Of a stretch of 42,919 bases of DNA, positions 34,715 through 42,675 are shown one piece after another. Made by a program: the position numbers and the translations under genes. The notes below the pieces were generated by a model, which saw nothing but the letters and a program-made list of their open reading frames with translations, had not been told where the DNA came from and did not search any database. This stretch comes from an uncultured Bacteroides sp. (GTDB taxonomy: Bacteria; Bacteroidota; Bacteroidia; Bacteroidales; Bacteroidaceae). The stretch covers positions 1 through 42,919 of the forward strand of contig CALUIQ010000049.1 in the NCBI GenBank assembly GCA_944320735.1. The letters run 5' to 3'. Within the stretch, counting starts at the first letter, position 1. Every line of letters begins with the position of its first letter.

Positions 34715-34805
34715 CCCAGTACTTCCCTATAAGTACTGCAGTACTTCCCTAGGAAATACTCCAGTACTCCTTAGGAAGTACTGCGATACTTCGGGGGAAG
34801 GACTG
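34715..34805. repeat. Array of four palindromic units of about 23 bases (copy T2)
   Basis: Units start at 34715, 34738, 34762 and 34783 (23, 24, 21 and 23 bases). The common form is GCAGTACTTCC-x-GGAAGTACT. The tail GAAGGACTGAGCAAAAACA matches the tail of T1 at 18216-18305 closely. The array begins directly after the TAG stop of the DUF6078-like gene. In RNA it would fold as four short hairpins in series. Confidence 0.85.
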
Positions 34806-34817
34806 AGCAAAAACAGT

Positions 34818-34880
34818 GATGGCCGAAAGCTGGACGGAAGAAAAAAAGTGAAATGAAATGTGTTGAAGTGAGCGTGATTA
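34818..34880 (+). pseudogene. Short fragment matching the RhuM C-terminal coding region
   Basis: GATGGCCGAAAGCTGGACGG and the following bases match the segment at about 37016-37075 of the broken RhuM gene (about 30 of the first 32 bases, then decaying). Translated in the same frame it reads MAESWTEEKK then stop, against IAESRTEEKD in RhuM. It is too short to be functional. It suggests that a second RhuM gene once stood here, or that a fragment was copied. Confidence 0.6.
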
Positions 34881-34890
34881 AGAAAAAAAC

Positions 34891-35055
34891 GTAAAGAGGG
34901 TGCATCAAAATACAAAATCCCTATCATACTGTCATGTTGAGCGGAGCGAAGCGTAGTCGAAACATCTCACATAGCACTATATGAGACCCTTCGACTACGC
35001 TCAGGGTAACAAAATGATAATGATTTTGAATTATGATACACCTTCTCCTACTTAC
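34891..35055. repeat. Palindromic element next to the 49-residue gene
   Basis: Ends GTAAAGAGGGTGCATCAAAA (34891-34918 in full) and their imperfect complement (35023-35055) flank a core whose arms carry TAGTCGAAACATCTCA and TGAGACCCTTCGACTA. The outer end is directly next to the TAA stop of the minus-strand 49-residue gene. The first 12 bases resemble the ends of the element at 6812-6949. It explains most of the gap between the T2 array and that gene. Confidence 0.75.
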
Positions 35056-35205
35056 TTATCCATTACATGTTTCAATGGCTTCCTCCAACAGATGAATAAC
35101 ACGGTCGTATTCCGCCTGTAAATCATCATCACACACTGATTCGTATTCACTGCAAATCAAACTGTAGGCTTCATTGAGAGCCTTTACTACTACATCTTGT
35201 TTCAT
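35056..35205 (-). CDS. Small acidic protein, partner of the HNH endonuclease gene
   Basis: A 49-codon open frame starts at ATG 35203-35205 and ends with TAA at 35056-35058. The protein begins MKQDVVVKALNEAYSLIC and continues with a helical acidic part ending VIHLLEEAIETCNG. Two predicted helices and a clear acidic charge are visible. It starts 27 bases after the HNH endonuclease stop on the same strand, so the two are likely co-transcribed. Its size and charge would suit a regulator or inhibitor of the nuclease, but that is inference. I do not recognise a family. Confidence 0.6.
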   Translation of the reverse strand: MKQDVVVKALNEAYSLICSEYESVCDDDLQAEYDRVIHLLEEAIETCNG

Positions 35206-35232
35206 GATTTTTTTCTCGCGAATATAAATCTT

Positions 35233-35976
35233 TCAATCAAGAAAACAAAAATCTCGGTGATATTTTAAATAATACCTATGTTTTTCTTCGATATGAATAA
35301 GAGATAAATGTTTGTTTAACCCTAATATCTCTCGGTCGGAGTCAGAAAGTAGTTTAGAACAAATCATTTTTCCCGCAGAGGTAAACGTGATGTAACCTGT
35401 ATCGAAAAGCTTATCAAAATTTGGCAATAATAGTAGACCGTTAAAAGTATCTATTCGTTCCTCATTAGTTGCTTCACACCACGGTTTTATATGCGAAGCT
35501 ATAAGAAGTCCTGTTTTAGTGCAACGGGAGACTGCACATCCTTGCCAATATTTGATTAGGTTACTTCGGAAACGTCCTTGCCCAACACGTGCCAAAATAA
35601 TGGTCTGTTTTTCGGTCTCTGTCAAAGCAGGTGATTCATTCACAGCCTGTTCTTTCGTCCAAATGGTTTCTCGGCAAAGTTGATGATAATCAGATTTGAT
35701 GAACTGATAAAACTTTTTCAGCCCAGCACTAAAATCGCTGATAGACTTCCGACTGGCGTAGACACTGCGCCTTTGTCGTTTAACCTTCTCCTGCTCCAAA
35801 ATGTGACGGATATCTTCTTCTGTGATAGAAGAATTCAAATCATAATCATAAGACAAGAATTTGAGCCTTGTCACGTAATCGCTACTCGTCTTGGGAGTTA
35901 TTCCGCCATAGGTCACCATATAGTGATAGAAGTCCGCCTGCAAATCCTCAAAAGTATCTTTATCGTATTTTTCCAT
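35233..35976 (-). CDS. HNH endonuclease with an integrase-like N-terminal domain
   Basis: I start at MEKYDKDTFEDLQADF (35974-35976), giving 247 residues; a GTG start at 35994 would add six. The C-terminal half (about 145-215) is an HNH_2-type nuclease: CTKTGLLIASHIKPWCEA, then FNGLLLLPNFDKLFDTGYI. The N-terminal part (about 5-95) resembles the SAM-like core-binding domain of tyrosine recombinases (TPKTSSDYVTRLKFL, RKSISDFSAGLKKFYQFI). It is thus a DNA-binding domain fused to a nuclease. The gene is AT-richer than most of the window, which suggests transfer. A role in restriction or mobile DNA is possible but unproven. Confidence 0.85.
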   Translation of the reverse strand: MEKYDKDTFEDLQADFYHYMVTYGGITPKTSSDYVTRLKFLSYDYDLNSSITEEDIRHILEQEKVKRQRRSVYASRKSISDFSAGLKKFYQFIKSDYHQLCRETIWTKEQAVNESPALTETEKQTIILARVGQGRFRSNLIKYWQGCAVSRCTKTGLLIASHIKPWCEATNEERIDTFNGLLLLPNFDKLFDTGYITFTSAGKMICSKLLSDSDREILGLNKHLSLIHIEEKHRYYLKYHRDFCFLD

Positions 35977-36206
35977 ATTTATCAATATCAGCACTTAATG
36001 CTACAAAATTACGGATTATCTCTATAACATCGGCAAGACATAGGATGATTTTATTTTTATCCACATTATTATAAATATAAACATTTGCTGATTTTCTACT
36101 TTCTTTCATTATCTTTGTAAACAGATTATCAAAATAACAGTGATAATGATGATATAGAAGTTTAATGGTTAAGCCAGTAATTATTTGGGACAAAAAAACA
36201 AAAGAT

Positions 36207-37098
36207 ATGGATTTGAATAATAAAATTGTAATTTATCAAACTGCCGATGGGCAGACTGCAATTGACGTCAGAATGGATGGAGATACCGTATGGCTCTCAC
36301 AAGCACAAATGGCAGAGTTATTCCAAACAGATAGAACATCTATTTTAAGGCATATAAAGAACATCTACAAAACCGGAGAATTGGAAGAGAAGCCAACTTG
36401 TGCATTTTTTGCACAGGTTCGCACGGAAGGCAAAAGAGCTGTCACTCGACAAATACCTTATTATAATTTGGATATGATTATCTCCGTTGGCTATCGCGTC
36501 AAAAGCCAACGCGGCACACAATTCCGTATTTGGGCCAACAAAGTGCTGAAAGACTATCTCGTGAAAGGCTATGCCATCAACAAAGCTTTGACGGAACAAC
36601 ATTATATGGAGTTGAAACAATTAGTCAACGTCTTAGGTCGCACCGTCAAAACACAAGAAGCGTTGACATCCGACGATGCGCTCAACCTGGTAGAAGTCGT
36701 CTCAAACTATGCCTATGCGCTCGACACGTTGGACAAGTACGATTACCAACAATTGGCCGTGGAGAAAACCACCAACGAAGAAAAGTTTCACGCCACCTAT
36801 GAGGGTGCCCTGCAAGCCATCGGAGAATTGAAAGAGAAGTTTGGGGGAAGCCAATGGTTCGCCAATGAAAAAGATGACTCGTTTAAAAGTTCCATCGGCC
36901 AAAAAACGTATTGCTGCCACGCTCTTCTTATGGTTTATGGCAGGCAACGGCATCTTATACAACCCGAATGGCACAAAACGCATTGCCGACAACACTCTTG
37001 TCGCCTTGACGCTAATGATAGCCGAAAGCCGGACGGAAGAAAAAGATGTGATGGTGAAAGTGGTGGTGAACTTGATTAATAGGAATAACTACGAATAA
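36207..37098 (+). pseudogene. RhuM-family gene broken by an internal deletion that removes the Fic motif
   Basis: The first part (from ATG 36207) encodes a normal RhuM start: KIVIYQTADGQTAIDVRMDG, DTVWLSQAQMAELFQTDR, GTQFRIWANKVLKDYLVKGY, and reads to SSIGQ at about 36902. The frame then shifts by one. The C-terminal part continues in the other frame from 36901 as KKRIAATLFLWFMAGNG to a stop at 37096-37098. In intact RhuM proteins about 35 residues lie between these points, including the Fic-like HxFxDGN motif. That segment is missing; GGC near the junction (36897-36899) may be the microhomology used. The 304-codon open frame that continues past the junction ends in nonsense sequence. Confidence 0.85.
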
Positions 37099-37105
37099 AA
37101 TGTAT

Positions 37106-37852
37106 ATGAAGAAAATTTTACTTATCAGCGCATTATGCCTGCTGTGCAGCGTCTCCTTGTGGGGACAGCAAGTGCGGCTGGTGTCTTACAACGTGCATAA
37201 TTGCATCGGGATGGACAATGTACGTGACTATCAACGCATAGCCAACATCATCCGACAAACGGAGGCGGACGTGGTTGCCCTGCAGGAACTGGACAGCGTG
37301 ACTCGGCGCAACGGCGGTGTTTACGCGTTGGCCGAATTGGAAAAGCTGACCGGTCTGTACGGCACGTTCGCCGCCGCCATTCCCTACGACGGGGGAAGCT
37401 ACGGCATCGGAATCTTGTCTAAAGAGAAGCCGCTTTCCTGCCAAACCGTACCTATGCCCGGACGTGAGGAAAAGCGCACAATGTTGATAGCCGAATTCAA
37501 GGATTATGTGTTTTGCGCCACTCACCAGTCGCTTACGCCGGCTGACCAACTGGCATCCGTAGAAGTGATTGTGAAGGCGGTAAAGAACATCCACAAGCCG
37601 GTATTCTTGGCAGGCGATATGAACTCTGCTCCTGGCGATGCGCCCCAACAAAAATTGGGCGAGCATTTCACCGCGCTGACGGACACTTTGCTCCACTCCT
37701 ACCCGGCCGACAAGCCTACGGTATGCTTGGACTATATCTATGGCTACAAAGGGAATGGTTATACTTTCAACGTATCGCGGAAGCAGGTCATACCGGAAAA
37801 AGAAGCGTCCGACCACCGGCCTGTGGAAGTGAGCCTAAAAATAGAAAAGTGA
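37106..37852 (+). CDS. Secreted endonuclease/exonuclease/phosphatase (EEP) family protein
   Basis: I take the ATG at 37106 (MKKILLISALCLLCS); an ATG at 37100 is in frame too. The protein has about 248 residues with a signal peptide ending near SLWGQ. EEP catalytic motifs are VSYNVHN, LQELDSV with the metal-binding glutamate, AGDMNSAPGD, LDYIYG and ASDHRPV with the final Asp-His. It acts in the periplasm or outside the cell on a phosphodiester or phosphomonoester substrate that I cannot name. It begins within a few bases of the broken RhuM stop, so it may depend on transcription from that gene. Confidence 0.9.
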   Translation: MKKILLISALCLLCSVSLWGQQVRLVSYNVHNCIGMDNVRDYQRIANIIRQTEADVVALQELDSVTRRNGGVYALAELEKLTGLYGTFAAAIPYDGGSYGIGILSKEKPLSCQTVPMPGREEKRTMLIAEFKDYVFCATHQSLTPADQLASVEVIVKAVKNIHKPVFLAGDMNSAPGDAPQQKLGEHFTALTDTLLHSYPADKPTVCLDYIYGYKGNGYTFNVSRKQVIPEKEASDHRPVEVSLKIEK

Positions 37853-37906
37853 AGAATAAGAAAAGTTTTTTCAAACAAGCCTGATGACTTTTCGGCCGAT
37901 TTTCAT

Positions 37907-37914
37907 TACCTTTG
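37907..37914 (+). promoter_or_regulatory. -7 box for the AAA-ATPase gene
   Basis: TACCTTTG lies 33 bases before the ATG at 37948. The -33 region is not convincing. Confidence 0.55.
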
Positions 37915-37947
37915 TAAACGGATTATTTTTTAGAAAAAAGCACTGTG

Positions 37948-39534
37948 ATGAAATACCCAATAGGCATTCAGAGTTTCGAAAAACTTAGAGAAGACGGTTA
38001 CGTCTATGCAGACAAGACCGAGTTGGTTTATAAGTTGGTAACGACGGGGAATATTTACTTTCTCAGCCGTCCGCGCCGCTTCGGGAAAAGCTTGCTGGTC
38101 TCTACGCTGAAGTGTTACTTCCAAGGACGAAAGGAGTTGTTCAAGGGGCTGGCCATCGACCGTTTGGAGACGGAATGGGCGGAATATCCGGTGTTCCACA
38201 TAGACTTCAATGGGGATAACTTTACCGCACCCGGCATATTGGAGAAGAAAATAGAAGGAAACATTGCGAGATGGGAGGCACTGTATGGGAAAGACCCGAT
38301 ACGGACTACAGTGGGCGACCGATTTACCTACGTACTTCAACAAGCGCATAAACAATACGGCCGCCGTTGCGTGGTGCTGATTGACGAGTACGACAAGCCG
38401 ATACTCGATGTGCTGGACGCTCATTATAAAATAAAAATCGGTGAGGACGAACGCTTGCTGGAAGACTGGCATCGCGAAGTGCTGAAAGGTTTCTACTCCG
38501 TGTTCAAGGCGGCGGACGAGAACCTGCAGTTCGTGTTGCTGACGGGCGTAACCAAGTTCTCGCAAGTAAGCGTGTTCAGCGGTTTCAACCAGCCGAACGA
38601 CATCAGCATGGACCGCGATTATGAAGCTCTGTGCGGCATCACCCAAGAAGAATTGGAGCACTATTTTGCCGAACCGATTGAAGAGTTGGCACAAAAGTTC
38701 CGGACAACGGTAGATGCTATGAAAGAACGGCTGAAACGCCAATACGATGGATATCATTTCAGTGACAATCTGACCGACATCTACAATCCCTTCAGCCTGC
38801 TGAACGCTTTCCAGAAGAAGACGCTGGACAACTATTGGTTCCGGAGCGGCACGCCCACTTACTTGATACGCCTGCTGAGCCACACGCAGGAGAACCTGGA
38901 TGAAATGACGGGACGCTACTATGCGCCGGAAGAGTTTGTGGATTACAAAGCGGATGTGGAGAAACCGCTGCCGATGATTTATCAAAGCGGGTACCTCACC
39001 ATCAAAAACTATGAAATGGAATTCGGCACTTTCTTGCTCGACTTCCCTAACAACGAAGTAAAAAACGGATTTGTCTCGTTGGCCGCCTCCAATTACTTCC
39101 AGACGAAAGAGCCTATGAACAGTTGGATAAGGGAAGTGATTATTGCCTTACGGGAAGGCAAACCGGACACGTTCCGTAAATTGCTCACCGCTTTCCTGGC
39201 GGACATTCCCTACACGATGCGCCGCAAGGAGAACGAGCGTGAGCGGGAACGCTACTTCCACTACACGTTCTACCTGATATTCCGACTCATCAGCGTTTAT
39301 ACGGTCTATACCGAGAAGGAACAGAGCGAAGGACGGGTGGATTGCATCGTGGAGACGCCAAGCTACGTCTACATCTTCGAGTTCAAGCTGGACGGTACTG
39401 CAGACGAAGCTTTGCGTCAGATAGAAGAAAAAGGCTACGCCCGACCCTATGAATCGGACAACCGTCCAATCAATAAAATAGGTGTCAGTTTTTCTTCACA
39501 AACAGGCACCATAGAGGATTGGAAATGTTTGTAA
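37948..39534 (+). CDS. AAA-ATPase-like / PD-(D/E)XK nuclease family protein (DUF1703 type)
   Basis: The 528-residue protein has an N-terminal AAA-ATPase-like domain: YADKTELVYKLV, Walker A-like SRPRRFGKSLL (about 40-50), Walker B VVLIDEYDKPIL (about 142-153) and the sensor region LLTGVTKFSQVSVFSG. The C-terminal domain is PD-(D/E)XK-like: EGRVDCIVETPSYVYIFEFK, with the acidic residues and lysine expected for a nuclease. Many paralogues occur in Bacteroides genomes, and their role is unknown; transposon and defence links have been suggested. I use the ATG at 37948, three bases inside a GTG. All motifs are intact. Confidence 0.9.
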   Translation: MKYPIGIQSFEKLREDGYVYADKTELVYKLVTTGNIYFLSRPRRFGKSLLVSTLKCYFQGRKELFKGLAIDRLETEWAEYPVFHIDFNGDNFTAPGILEKKIEGNIARWEALYGKDPIRTTVGDRFTYVLQQAHKQYGRRCVVLIDEYDKPILDVLDAHYKIKIGEDERLLEDWHREVLKGFYSVFKAADENLQFVLLTGVTKFSQVSVFSGFNQPNDISMDRDYEALCGITQEELEHYFAEPIEELAQKFRTTVDAMKERLKRQYDGYHFSDNLTDIYNPFSLLNAFQKKTLDNYWFRSGTPTYLIRLLSHTQENLDEMTGRYYAPEEFVDYKADVEKPLPMIYQSGYLTIKNYEMEFGTFLLDFPNNEVKNGFVSLAASNYFQTKEPMNSWIREVIIALREGKPDTFRKLLTAFLADIPYTMRRKENERERERYFHYTFYLIFRLISVYTVYTEKEQSEGRVDCIVETPSYVYIFEFKLDGTADEALRQIEEKGYARPYESDNRPINKIGVSFSSQTGTIEDWKCL

Positions 39535-39555
39535 TCACAGAATATGTATCAAACG

Positions 39556-40023
39556 ATGAAAAAGGAAGACTTTATGCGACAGGCCATCCGGTTGGCCGTG
39601 GAGAATGTAAAGAACGGGGGCGGCCCTTTCGGGGCGGTCATCGTGAAGGAGGGAGAAATCGTGGCTACGGGGGTCAACCGGGTGACGGCCAACCACGACC
39701 CTACGGCACACGCCGAAGTAAGCGCCATACGTGCCGCCTGCGCCAAGCTGGGCACGTTCGACTTGACGGGATGTGACATCTATACCTCGTGCGAGCCTTG
39801 CCCTATGTGCCTAGGAGCCATCTATTGGGCGCACCTCGACCACATCTATTACGGATGCAACAAAGCTGACGCCGCCCGCGCCGGCTTTGATGACTCGTTC
39901 ATCTATGAAGAACTCGCCTTGAAACGCGAGGAACGTCACAAGCCCATAGAGGAACTGCTGCCCAAGGAAGCCGAGGCGACTTTCCGGGCTTGGATGGAAC
40001 AGGAAGACCGGGTGGAATACTGA
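39556..40023 (+). CDS. guaD: Guanine deaminase
   Basis: GuaD deaminates guanine to xanthine. The 155-residue protein starts MKKEDFMRQAIRLAVENVK. It keeps the cytidine-deaminase-fold zinc site: HAEVSAI (H52, with E54 as proton shuttle) and SCEPCPMC (C82, C85). GGPFGAVIVK, GAIYWA, AGFDDSFIYEEL and the C-terminal FRAWMEQEDRVEY match the Bacillus subtilis GuaD pattern along its whole length, which favours guanine over tRNA adenosine as substrate. An in-frame ATG at 39544 is an alternative start. It converges on the sensor kinase with a 21-base gap that includes TGACAG...CTGTCA, perhaps a weak shared hairpin. Confidence 0.9.
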   Translation: MKKEDFMRQAIRLAVENVKNGGGPFGAVIVKEGEIVATGVNRVTANHDPTAHAEVSAIRAACAKLGTFDLTGCDIYTSCEPCPMCLGAIYWAHLDHIYYGCNKADAARAGFDDSFIYEELALKREERHKPIEELLPKEAEATFRAWMEQEDRVEY

Positions 40024-40044
40024 CAGAGATTAGGCGAATAGCTG

Positions 40045-42648
40045 TCACTTTATCTGTTTGGGCAAGGTCACCTCGAAGCGGGTGCCTTCGCCTTCTTGGG
40101 AAGTGACGGTTATTTTCCCTTGCAAAAGTCCGACCAAGGCTTGGACAATGCTCAGCCCAAGCCCTGCGCCTTGGATGTATTCGTCTACTTTGTAGAAGCG
40201 GTCGTAGATGTAGGGCAAAGAGGCTTGGGGAATGCCTTTTCCGCTGTCCTCCACGTACAGAGTGACGGCATCGGACTCCTCCACCCGGCAACCAAGGGTA
40301 ATGTGCCCTTTCATAGTAAACTTACGGGCGTTGTTCACCAAATTCACCAAAATCTGTTGCAGGCGCACTTCGTCCGTCCGGATGGACAAGTGCTCATCGC
40401 TCGGAAGTTCCAAACGCATCTCCACGCCTTCCTGACGTCCTTCTCGGCTTTGCAGCTCGTAGACTTCTTTCAGCAGGTTGCTTACGTTGCAATCGCCGAG
40501 GCGCGGTTCGACACTGCCGGACTCGATGTTGGAAATGTCCAGCACATCCCCTACCAGCTTCAGCAGCAACTGAGTATTCAGATTGATAATGCGCACAAAT
40601 TCTTTCACGTCTTGGGGCGAATATTGCTCGATGTCGTTCAACAAAGAGGAGAAGCCCACGATAGAGTTGAGCGGCGTACGGATTTCGTGCGTCATATTGG
40701 CCAGGAAAGCGGACTTCAAGCGGTCGGCTTGCAAAGCCCGGTCGCGCGCCTCGATAAGCTGAGCTTCCGCATCCTTGAAATACTGCACACTTTGGCTGAC
40801 GCCCAATACCATATAGGGTGAACCGTCCTGCAAACCGTCATACGTCACACTGGAGAACTCCCACCATTCATACGTCCCGTCCTGATGGCGCAAACGCAAA
40901 GGTGAACGTTCGTTGCTGGAATCGCCTTGCCGTACACGGCTGAACTCTGCCACCGCTCCGGGCACATCGTCCGGATGAATCATAGCACGCAGTTCCGCGC
41001 GGGTCAATACGCCGTCGTGCCCTTCGTAGCCCATATAGTGCAACAAACGGGGAGGGAAATAGAACGTGTCCTTGTCCATATCGTATTGCCAATTGAAGAT
41101 GTTACTGTCCTCCATTGTCATATGCAACAACAATCGCTGGCGTTCTTCATCGGAGATGTTGTGGCAAAGAATCGCGATACCGTTCAGCTTTTCTCCGTTC
41201 AGCAGGGGGATGATTTCACCGGATACGGGGAAGTAACCTCCCGTCTGCATTTCTTGCACAAACGATTTCTCCGGAATGGATATAGCCTCTTTCTCTTCCA
41301 TAACCTGCGCTATCAACTCGTGAAGGATATCCCGGCCGTTACAGAGGATACGCAAGTAAGTCCCCGCCTTACGCTTCTCGTAACTCTCGTCCAACGGCAA
41401 AGCCAACATACGCAACATAGCGGGATTGATGAAATGCAGTTCCAAGTCGGCGCCATAGGTTACCAATCCGTCACGAAAAGAACAAAATATATGGTTGAAC
41501 TCGTTACGCTGCTTGACCAATTGCTCTTGCAACATCAGTTGGGTCTGTATCTCCTCCCGCCGATGACTCTCAAGATGATTGAGATGCAACAACCATATTA
41601 TCGCGGACGCGACTATCAAAAGCAGCAACACGGCACCGGCTATCAACCACCCTTGGTACAACTCCACCCACGAGGCTCCGAAAATGCCGCCGCGCTTCTC
41701 GATCACACTGCGGCTTAGCTCGAACTGCTGTACGGCCTTCAGATTATAAAGGAACGTGCCCTTGCGGTCGGTAAACCCCAAATCTTTGGGGGCGGCTCCG
41801 TTCAACACCCGTGCAGCCATCAACCCGGCCTGATATCCCATATCGTAAGGCTTCATATCGTAAGCGCAGAGACTTCCGCTGCTCACGGCCAAATTCTGAA
41901 ACGCATAAATAGGCGCGGCAAACGAATTGCGGGCTACGAAAGACATGAATTGTGTCCAGTTGGGCGCAATGACGATATGGTTGGAAGCGTTTTCCGTATA
42001 GCATATACCCCTTACCACCCGGGCGGGCATCTCGGCCAGCAGGTCGTAGACTTTCAAACTGTACTCCGGATGTTTCCGGCTGAACACTTTCCAGTAGGCG
42101 TTGAGTTCCTCCAGGCTTCGGCGGCTATAAAGACTGGTATCAGCTATACAGATAAATTCTTTTCGTTCAGGAAACACCCGGATGGCCTCGTCGAGCAACG
42201 CAACATAGTCATTACTCACGGAGAAACCGCACACGTTGGGACGACTGAGCAACGCCTCGGGCACCATCTTCATGCCGGCACACACCACGGGCAATTCCCA
42301 TAGCAGCGAATCATCACACGCCAACAGGGCATTGACCGCCACGCCGCTCATGGTGACAAAAATATCCGTCCCCACAGTCCGTGCCTTCTGGCAGATTTCC
42401 TCCATCATTTCCTTATGCACATGCCAGTCGCCCACACCTACGCCCAAATATTCTATATTGACAGACGTACTGACACCTCCGGCCTTCAGCCCGTCCACAA
42501 GACCGCGGTTTAAATCCTCATGACAGAACGTTGCCTTTGAATAAGAATGAACGAAAGTGACATGCCGCAACGCCTCCGAAGCCCGGGCCGTTACAGAAAG
42601 CAATCCCCCCAAGAAAGTCACAAGCAGAAATAAGTGTTTTATCATCAT
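40045..42648 (-). CDS. Membrane sensor histidine kinase with substrate-binding-protein-like input domain
   Basis: The 867-residue protein has a signal peptide (residues 1-23), then a periplasmic part of about 300 residues resembling ABC transporter substrate-binding proteins of the TrpX type (HVTFVHSYSKATFC, FVTMSGVAVNALL, GYQAGLMAARVLNG). One membrane helix (about 334-354) follows, then two PAS-like regions (about 385-510 and 520-630; WEFSSVTYDGL is a PAC-like end). The HisKA H-box HEIRTPLNS has its histidine near 652. The ATPase domain has N-box NLVNNARKF, G1 DSGKGI and G2 GAGLGLSI. It has no receiver domain. No response regulator is in the window. The ligand is unknown. Confidence 0.93.
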   Translation of the reverse strand: MMIKHLFLLVTFLGGLLSVTARASEALRHVTFVHSYSKATFCHEDLNRGLVDGLKAGGVSTSVNIEYLGVGVGDWHVHKEMMEEICQKARTVGTDIFVTMSGVAVNALLACDDSLLWELPVVCAGMKMVPEALLSRPNVCGFSVSNDYVALLDEAIRVFPERKEFICIADTSLYSRRSLEELNAYWKVFSRKHPEYSLKVYDLLAEMPARVVRGICYTENASNHIVIAPNWTQFMSFVARNSFAAPIYAFQNLAVSSGSLCAYDMKPYDMGYQAGLMAARVLNGAAPKDLGFTDRKGTFLYNLKAVQQFELSRSVIEKRGGIFGASWVELYQGWLIAGAVLLLLIVASAIIWLLHLNHLESHRREEIQTQLMLQEQLVKQRNEFNHIFCSFRDGLVTYGADLELHFINPAMLRMLALPLDESYEKRKAGTYLRILCNGRDILHELIAQVMEEKEAISIPEKSFVQEMQTGGYFPVSGEIIPLLNGEKLNGIAILCHNISDEERQRLLLHMTMEDSNIFNWQYDMDKDTFYFPPRLLHYMGYEGHDGVLTRAELRAMIHPDDVPGAVAEFSRVRQGDSSNERSPLRLRHQDGTYEWWEFSSVTYDGLQDGSPYMVLGVSQSVQYFKDAEAQLIEARDRALQADRLKSAFLANMTHEIRTPLNSIVGFSSLLNDIEQYSPQDVKEFVRIINLNTQLLLKLVGDVLDISNIESGSVEPRLGDCNVSNLLKEVYELQSREGRQEGVEMRLELPSDEHLSIRTDEVRLQQILVNLVNNARKFTMKGHITLGCRVEESDAVTLYVEDSGKGIPQASLPYIYDRFYKVDEYIQGAGLGLSIVQALVGLLQGKITVTSQEGEGTRFEVTLPKQIK

Positions 42649-42667
42649 TATGCTACGAATTTGGGTA

Positions 42668-42675
42668 CAAACTTA
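42668..42675 (-). promoter_or_regulatory. -7 box for the sensor kinase
   Basis: On the minus strand the box reads TAAGTTTG, 19 bases before the start codon. No clear -33 box was found. The remaining 240 bases to the window end hold no gene I can support, only a possible hairpin (ACCGT near 42781 with ACGGT near 42813). Confidence 0.5.

Noticed and set aside
35056-37098. HNH and RhuM as one toxin-antitoxin or defence operon
   Set aside because: They are divergent, RhuM is broken, and each has its own context, so a joint system is not supported.
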